From an uncultured Opitutales bacterium (GTDB taxonomy: Bacteria; Verrucomicrobiota; Verrucomicrobiia; Opitutales; Intestinicryptomonadaceae), in NCBI GenBank assembly GCA_900552245.1, contig URYY01000089.1, positions 1 through 9,017 of the forward strand: 9,017 bases of DNA, read 5' to 3'. Position numbers and translations under genes: made by a program. The notes beneath the pieces were generated by a model. The model was not told where the DNA came from. It worked only from the letters and a program-made list of their open reading frames with translations, and made no database searches. Shown piece after piece: positions 5,943-9,017 of this stretch; within the stretch, counting starts at the first letter, position 1, and each line of letters starts with the position of its first letter.

Positions 5943-7082
5943 TCACTGCGGATTTTGCTCGAATAGTTTGGTCAAGTAGCGCTGCTTTAAAAGTTCCCAG
6001 AATACAACTATAAATGCCGTAAGCGGTATTGCCAAAATCATTCCGAGCAGGCCTCCGAGAGCCGTTCCCCAGAAGAATACTGAAAATATTATAACCATAG
6101 GGTGCAGTCCGGTTCTATCGCCCATAATTTTGGGAGTTAAAACGTATGCCTCTATGAGTTGCGCTACGCAAAATATTGCCAGCGCTATTGCTGAAAGCAG
6201 TATTCCGCCGCCGTCTTGAAAATAAGCTAGCGGCAATATTGTGGATAGGCCGAGTATAGTCCCCAAATATGGGACTATATTTATAAGGCCTATCGCAAAG
6301 CCCAGTAGGAATCCAAACTTAATTCCTGCAAATCCGAACCCTGTGCCCAAAATTAACCCGAGCAAAAATGCAATTACAAGCTGGCCTCTAAAGAAAGATG
6401 TCATAATTTGCGCAAACTGGCTCACTAAAAACACTATATCTTCGCGCAAGTTTTTATTTAAAAAAGACAGGTTTCGCGAAAGCGAGCCCTCACCCTCGGT
6501 CTTTTGTGCAGTGAGCATGTAAAATAGGTAAATGGGAACTACTGCAAACGCGGCCACTGTTCCCGCAAGCGAAAATACAAAGCCCGCTGCGCTCCAGAGT
6601 GTGGTGAGGGAATTTCTCAAAACCTTAACTGTCGCTGTAGTCGTCTCTTTTGATAGCGCAAGTTCGCTTACCGTAAGCCTAAGCGACTCAATTTTATCTT
6701 TCAACACGGGATATTCGCTGGAGAGGTGGGCTGCTATTTTGTTTGCGGCTTCTGGCACTGACTGAATCAATTCGACCGTTTGGGTCACTGCTTTTGGCAG
6801 CACAAAAATTAATACTGCCGAACACACCCCGACAATCAGCGCGAATGTGAGCGAGCAAGCCAAGGTTCTGCTCATCTTAAGCCTTGTTGACAAAAAGTCT
6901 ATAATGGGTTTGATTACTATAGATAGAATTGCTGCCGTTGCAAGCGGCCACACTACTAGGCTAAACTTGTCTAAGAATGCGCCGAATAGGTATATCACAA
7001 GTACGATAAATGAAATTATCACGCAGGTGGAGAGGCAGGTTAGCGCGATTGCGGCAGTTTTCTTCTGAAAATTAGAGAGCAT
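5943..7082 (-). CDS. AI-2E / PerM-family membrane protein
   Basis: A 379-aa inner-membrane protein of the AI-2E transporter family (PF01594), of normal length. Members have been linked to export of autoinducer-2 and, in other cases, to ion/proton antiport, so the substrate is not predictable. Hydrophobic segments are at about 11-33, 42-64, 74-96, 163-190, 236-255, 257-284, 292-312 and 329-360. A soluble stretch, about 97-160, lies after the third. Family hallmarks are FRGQL near 231-235, NIVPYLG at 268-274, LTPKIMGDRTGLHP at 315-328 and the C-terminal GLLGMILAIPLTA. The first Met is used because the next candidate, at residue 70, would remove two membrane segments. No Shine-Dalgarno is visible upstream, only an A-rich leader. 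It is divergent from uvrA, with 15 bases between the starts. Confidence 0.95.
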   Translation of the reverse strand: MLSNFQKKTAAIALTCLSTCVIISFIVLVIYLFGAFLDKFSLVVWPLATAAILSIVIKPIIDFLSTRLKMSRTLACSLTFALIVGVCSAVLIFVLPKAVTQTVELIQSVPEAANKIAAHLSSEYPVLKDKIESLRLTVSELALSKETTTATVKVLRNSLTTLWSAAGFVFSLAGTVAAFAVVPIYLFYMLTAQKTEGEGSLSRNLSFLNKNLREDIVFLVSQFAQIMTSFFRGQLVIAFLLGLILGTGFGFAGIKFGFLLGFAIGLINIVPYLGTILGLSTILPLAYFQDGGGILLSAIALAIFCVAQLIEAYVLTPKIMGDRTGLHPMVIIFSVFFWGTALGGLLGMILAIPLTAFIVVFWELLKQRYLTKLFEQNPQ

Positions 7083-7097
7083 AGGATTTTTTTATTG

Positions 7098-9017
7098 ATG
7101 AACGAGCTTATTCAAGTGCGCGGTGCGCGTCAACACAATCTTAAAAACATAAATGTTGATATAGAACGCGGAAAAATTGTTACGATAACAGGCGTTAGCG
7201 GTTCGGGAAAGTCGTCGCTTGCCTTTGATACAATTTATGCGGAAGGCTACAGAAAGTACTTAGAGAGCCTTTCGGCGGACGTTCGCAGAGTTCTCGGGGC
7301 CATAGGCAGACCGGATGTCGATTACATACGCGGCTTGCCGCCTGTCATTGCGGTTGAGCAAAATGTGAGCGCGGCCACAAACCCCAGAAGCACTCTAGCT
7401 ACGGCAACCGAGATAGCGGACTACGCGCGCCTGATATGGTGCGTAGCAGGCGTCCAGAAGTGCCCGGACGACGGCGGCGAAATTAAGCGAAGAAGTTTGG
7501 ACGAGTGCGTGGAGGAAATCCTGTCGCTGCCCGAAGGCGCGAGGGCTTACATGCTTGCGCATTATCTCGACGCAAAGAAGCAAATTGCAGAGCAGGCCTT
7601 GAAGGATTTGCAAAAGCGCGGCTGGCAGAGAGTTCGCATAAACGGAAAGATTGTGGAGCTTGACAGCGTTGATGCAAAGGATTCGCTCAGGGCAAACTCA
7701 TCTATAGATATTGTTGTCGATAGATTTAAAATCGCCCAGTCTGCAAGAAGCAGAATTGCAGACTCCCTAGAGCTCGCGCTCCGCGAGGGCGGCGGAAAGG
7801 CCACTGTATTTTTTGAGTCGGAGGGCGAGTGCGGCGAGAGAATATTGAGTACGGCGCTATCTTGCGTAAAGTGCGGAAAGGTTTACGATGATATCACATC
7901 GAGAGTTTTTTCGCACAATCATCCGGAGGGTGCGTGCCCCAAATGCGGCGGCATAGGCAGAGTTATGTCTTTCGACGAGCGCCTTGTGGTTCCGGACCCG
8001 ACAAAGAGTATTTATAGCGGTGCGCTAAAGCCATATCGCCTCGGCTCGCGATACCTTATAATGTACAGAAATTCTCTCTTAAAGCAGCTGTCGGAGCTCT
8101 ATCCTTTTGACAGGAAAACCCCGTGGAAAGACCTGCCGCAAGACGTGCGCAAATTCATTCTTTACGGAGATAGCAAGCGGGCTTTCGACATAAGAAAGCG
8201 CGGGGCTAGAAAGCGCGCTCCGTTTTACTTTGACGGAGTTTTGGCGGAACTTGACCACTATTACAAACACGGGGCAAGCGATGCAATGACCGTAAAGCTT
8301 GGCGCCTACTTGGTTTCTAGCGTATGTTCTGAATGCGGGGGGGCGCGGCTCAATGCGAGAGCTCGAAATATTTTTGTCAATGGGCTCTCTTACGACAAGT
8401 TTATGGCAATGTCCGTCCAAGATGCCGCAAAATTTGTGGAAACTCTAAAGGGCGGGAAGTTCGACGCAATTTCAGAGGCGATAAACGGCCTCAGGGATAG
8501 GTTGGACTTCCTTAATAGGGTGGGGCTTCCGTATTTGAATTTAAACAGAGAATACTCCACTTTGTCAAACGGCGAGGCTCGAAGGGCGCGGCTTGCCGCA
8601 CAGCTGGGAATGGAGCTCGTTGGGGCTGCATACGTCTTGGACGAGCCTTCCATAGGCTTGCACCCCATAGACAACGATAGGCTCATAGGCGCAATTAAAA
8701 ATTTGCGCGACGGCGGCAATAGCGTAATTCTTGTTGAGCATGACGAAGACGCAATAAGAGCTAGCGACCAAATTGTGGAACTTGGCCCCAAGGCCGGATT
8801 TTCTGGCGGAGAGCTCATTTTTAGCGGCTCGGTTGAAGAGTGCATGAAGTCCAAAGTTTCGAGGACTGGCGCGTATTTGTCGGGCAGGGCTAGGGTTGAA
8901 AAGTTAAGCCCTGCGCCGGAGCGCATGGGTTACGTACTGAGCGTAAAGGGCGCAAGCGAGCACAACTTAAAGGATATAGACGTGGATTTTCCCATAGGTT
9001 TGCTTACGGTAGTTTGC
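7098..9017 (+). CDS. uvrA: UvrA-family excinuclease ATPase, 3' end outside the window
   Basis: The first 640 residues of UvrA, the DNA damage recognition ATPase that loads UvrB in nucleotide excision repair. Walker A is GVSGSGKSS at 32-40. A UvrB-binding-like domain spans about 130-235 (SLDECVEEILSLPEG, then QKRGWQRVRINGK and IDIVVDRFK). The zinc insertion has Cys256, Cys259, Cys280 and Cys283, and C-x-x-C-x-G occurs at 410-415. The ABC signature reads LSNGEARR at 489-496, where most UvrA proteins have LSGGEAQR. Walker B is YVLDEPSIGLH (Asp515, Glu516), followed by VEHDEDAIRASD. Residues from about 613 begin the second ATPase half, and the frame is still open at the edge. Typical UvrA is about 940 aa. 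The start is ATG 7098, with AGGA at 7083-7086 and a long spacer of 11; TTG at 7095 is an alternative with better spacing. The DDGG after CP at about 121 replaces the cysteine of the common CPxCG; E. coli UvrA also lacks that cysteine. Confidence 0.95.
   Translation, partial: MNELIQVRGARQHNLKNINVDIERGKIVTITGVSGSGKSSLAFDTIYAEGYRKYLESLSADVRRVLGAIGRPDVDYIRGLPPVIAVEQNVSAATNPRSTLATATEIADYARLIWCVAGVQKCPDDGGEIKRRSLDECVEEILSLPEGARAYMLAHYLDAKKQIAEQALKDLQKRGWQRVRINGKIVELDSVDAKDSLRANSSIDIVVDRFKIAQSARSRIADSLELALREGGGKATVFFESEGECGERILSTALSCVKCGKVYDDITSRVFSHNHPEGACPKCGGIGRVMSFDERLVVPDPTKSIYSGALKPYRLGSRYLIMYRNSLLKQLSELYPFDRKTPWKDLPQDVRKFILYGDSKRAFDIRKRGARKRAPFYFDGVLAELDHYYKHGASDAMTVKLGAYLVSSVCSECGGARLNARARNIFVNGLSYDKFMAMSVQDAAKFVETLKGGKFDAISEAINGLRDRLDFLNRVGLPYLNLNREYSTLSNGEARRARLAAQLGMELVGAAYVLDEPSIGLHPIDNDRLIGAIKNLRDGGNSVILVEHDEDAIRASDQIVELGPKAGFSGGELIFSGSVEECMKSKVSRTGAYLSGRARVEKLSPAPERMGYVLSVKGASEHNLKDIDVDFPIGLLTVVC
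7105..7133 (-). promoter_or_regulatory. Weak candidate promoter for the AI-2E-family gene, inside uvrA
   Basis: On the minus strand TTGACG (7133-7128) is followed after 17 bases by TAAGCT (7110-7105). The -35 box matches five of six and the -10 box three of six. If real, it lies within the first codons of uvrA and gives a very short leader. It is listed because the 15-base gap forces the promoter to lie inside the neighbouring gene. Confidence 0.2.

Noticed and set aside
6241..7068. Plus-strand frames of 93, 77 and 73 aa
   Set aside because: They are antisense to the AI-2E-family gene, whose family motifs are unmistakable.
7395..8926. Minus-strand frames up to 178 aa
   Set aside because: They are antisense to uvrA, which keeps an open frame and conserved motifs across the whole stretch.
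1..9017. Mobile elements, tRNA, rRNA, CRISPR arrays or a defence island
   Set aside because: I saw no transposase, integrase, terminal repeats, regular spacer-repeat pattern, cloverleaf or rRNA signature on either strand.

Overview
The window reads as a stretch of chromosome from a host- or sediment-type member of the Verrucomicrobiota, probably class Opitutae. The main evidence is two secreted proteins that end in the same PEP-CTERM sorting signal (VPEPATYAAIFGALALAFAAYR plus a basic tail), a form I associate with Opitutales. Moderate GC, AT-rich intergenic regions and a UvrA that departs from the proteobacterial consensus agree with this. The taxonomic call is inference; there is no rRNA gene and I see no mobile element, tRNA or CRISPR array.

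Layout from left to right. (1) Bases 1-847, minus strand: the first 282 codons of an iron-containing (group III) alcohol dehydrogenase whose 3' end lies outside the window. (2) Bases 848-1284: a 437-base divergent regulatory region with a good sigma70-type promoter for the dehydrogenase, ACGT-type palindromes around its -35 box, a bulged inverted repeat, and a promoter for the rightward gene. (3) Bases 1285-3888: a large (867 aa) secreted, cysteine-free, Asn/Ser/Thr/Gly-rich beta-solenoid-like protein with a C-terminal PEP-CTERM anchor, closed by a strong terminator. (4) Bases 4070-5377: a second, smaller (435 aa) PEP-CTERM protein of the same style, with its own weak promoter and a strong terminator of similar design. 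(5) Bases 5435-5942: about 500 bases with no convincing protein gene, but with a good promoter-like sequence, a five-codon micro-ORF with a perfect Shine-Dalgarno, and a perfect 28-base palindrome overlapping the micro-ORF stop. (6) Bases 5943-7082, minus strand: an AI-2E/PerM-family membrane protein. (7) Bases 7098 to the end: the first 640 codons of a UvrA-family excinuclease ATPase, head to head with the membrane protein across only 15 bases.

The two PEP-CTERM genes are the only clear functional group. Both would be exported by Sec, then recognised by an exosortase (not in this window) and placed in or on the outer cell surface. They look like separately transcribed, diverged relatives rather than an operon: each has a terminator, and their anchors agree at protein level while the DNA differs mainly at silent positions. 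The dehydrogenase, membrane protein and UvrA are housekeeping or metabolic genes with no obvious link to them. The most unusual object is the non-coding block at 5435-5942, which may encode a small structured RNA or leader.
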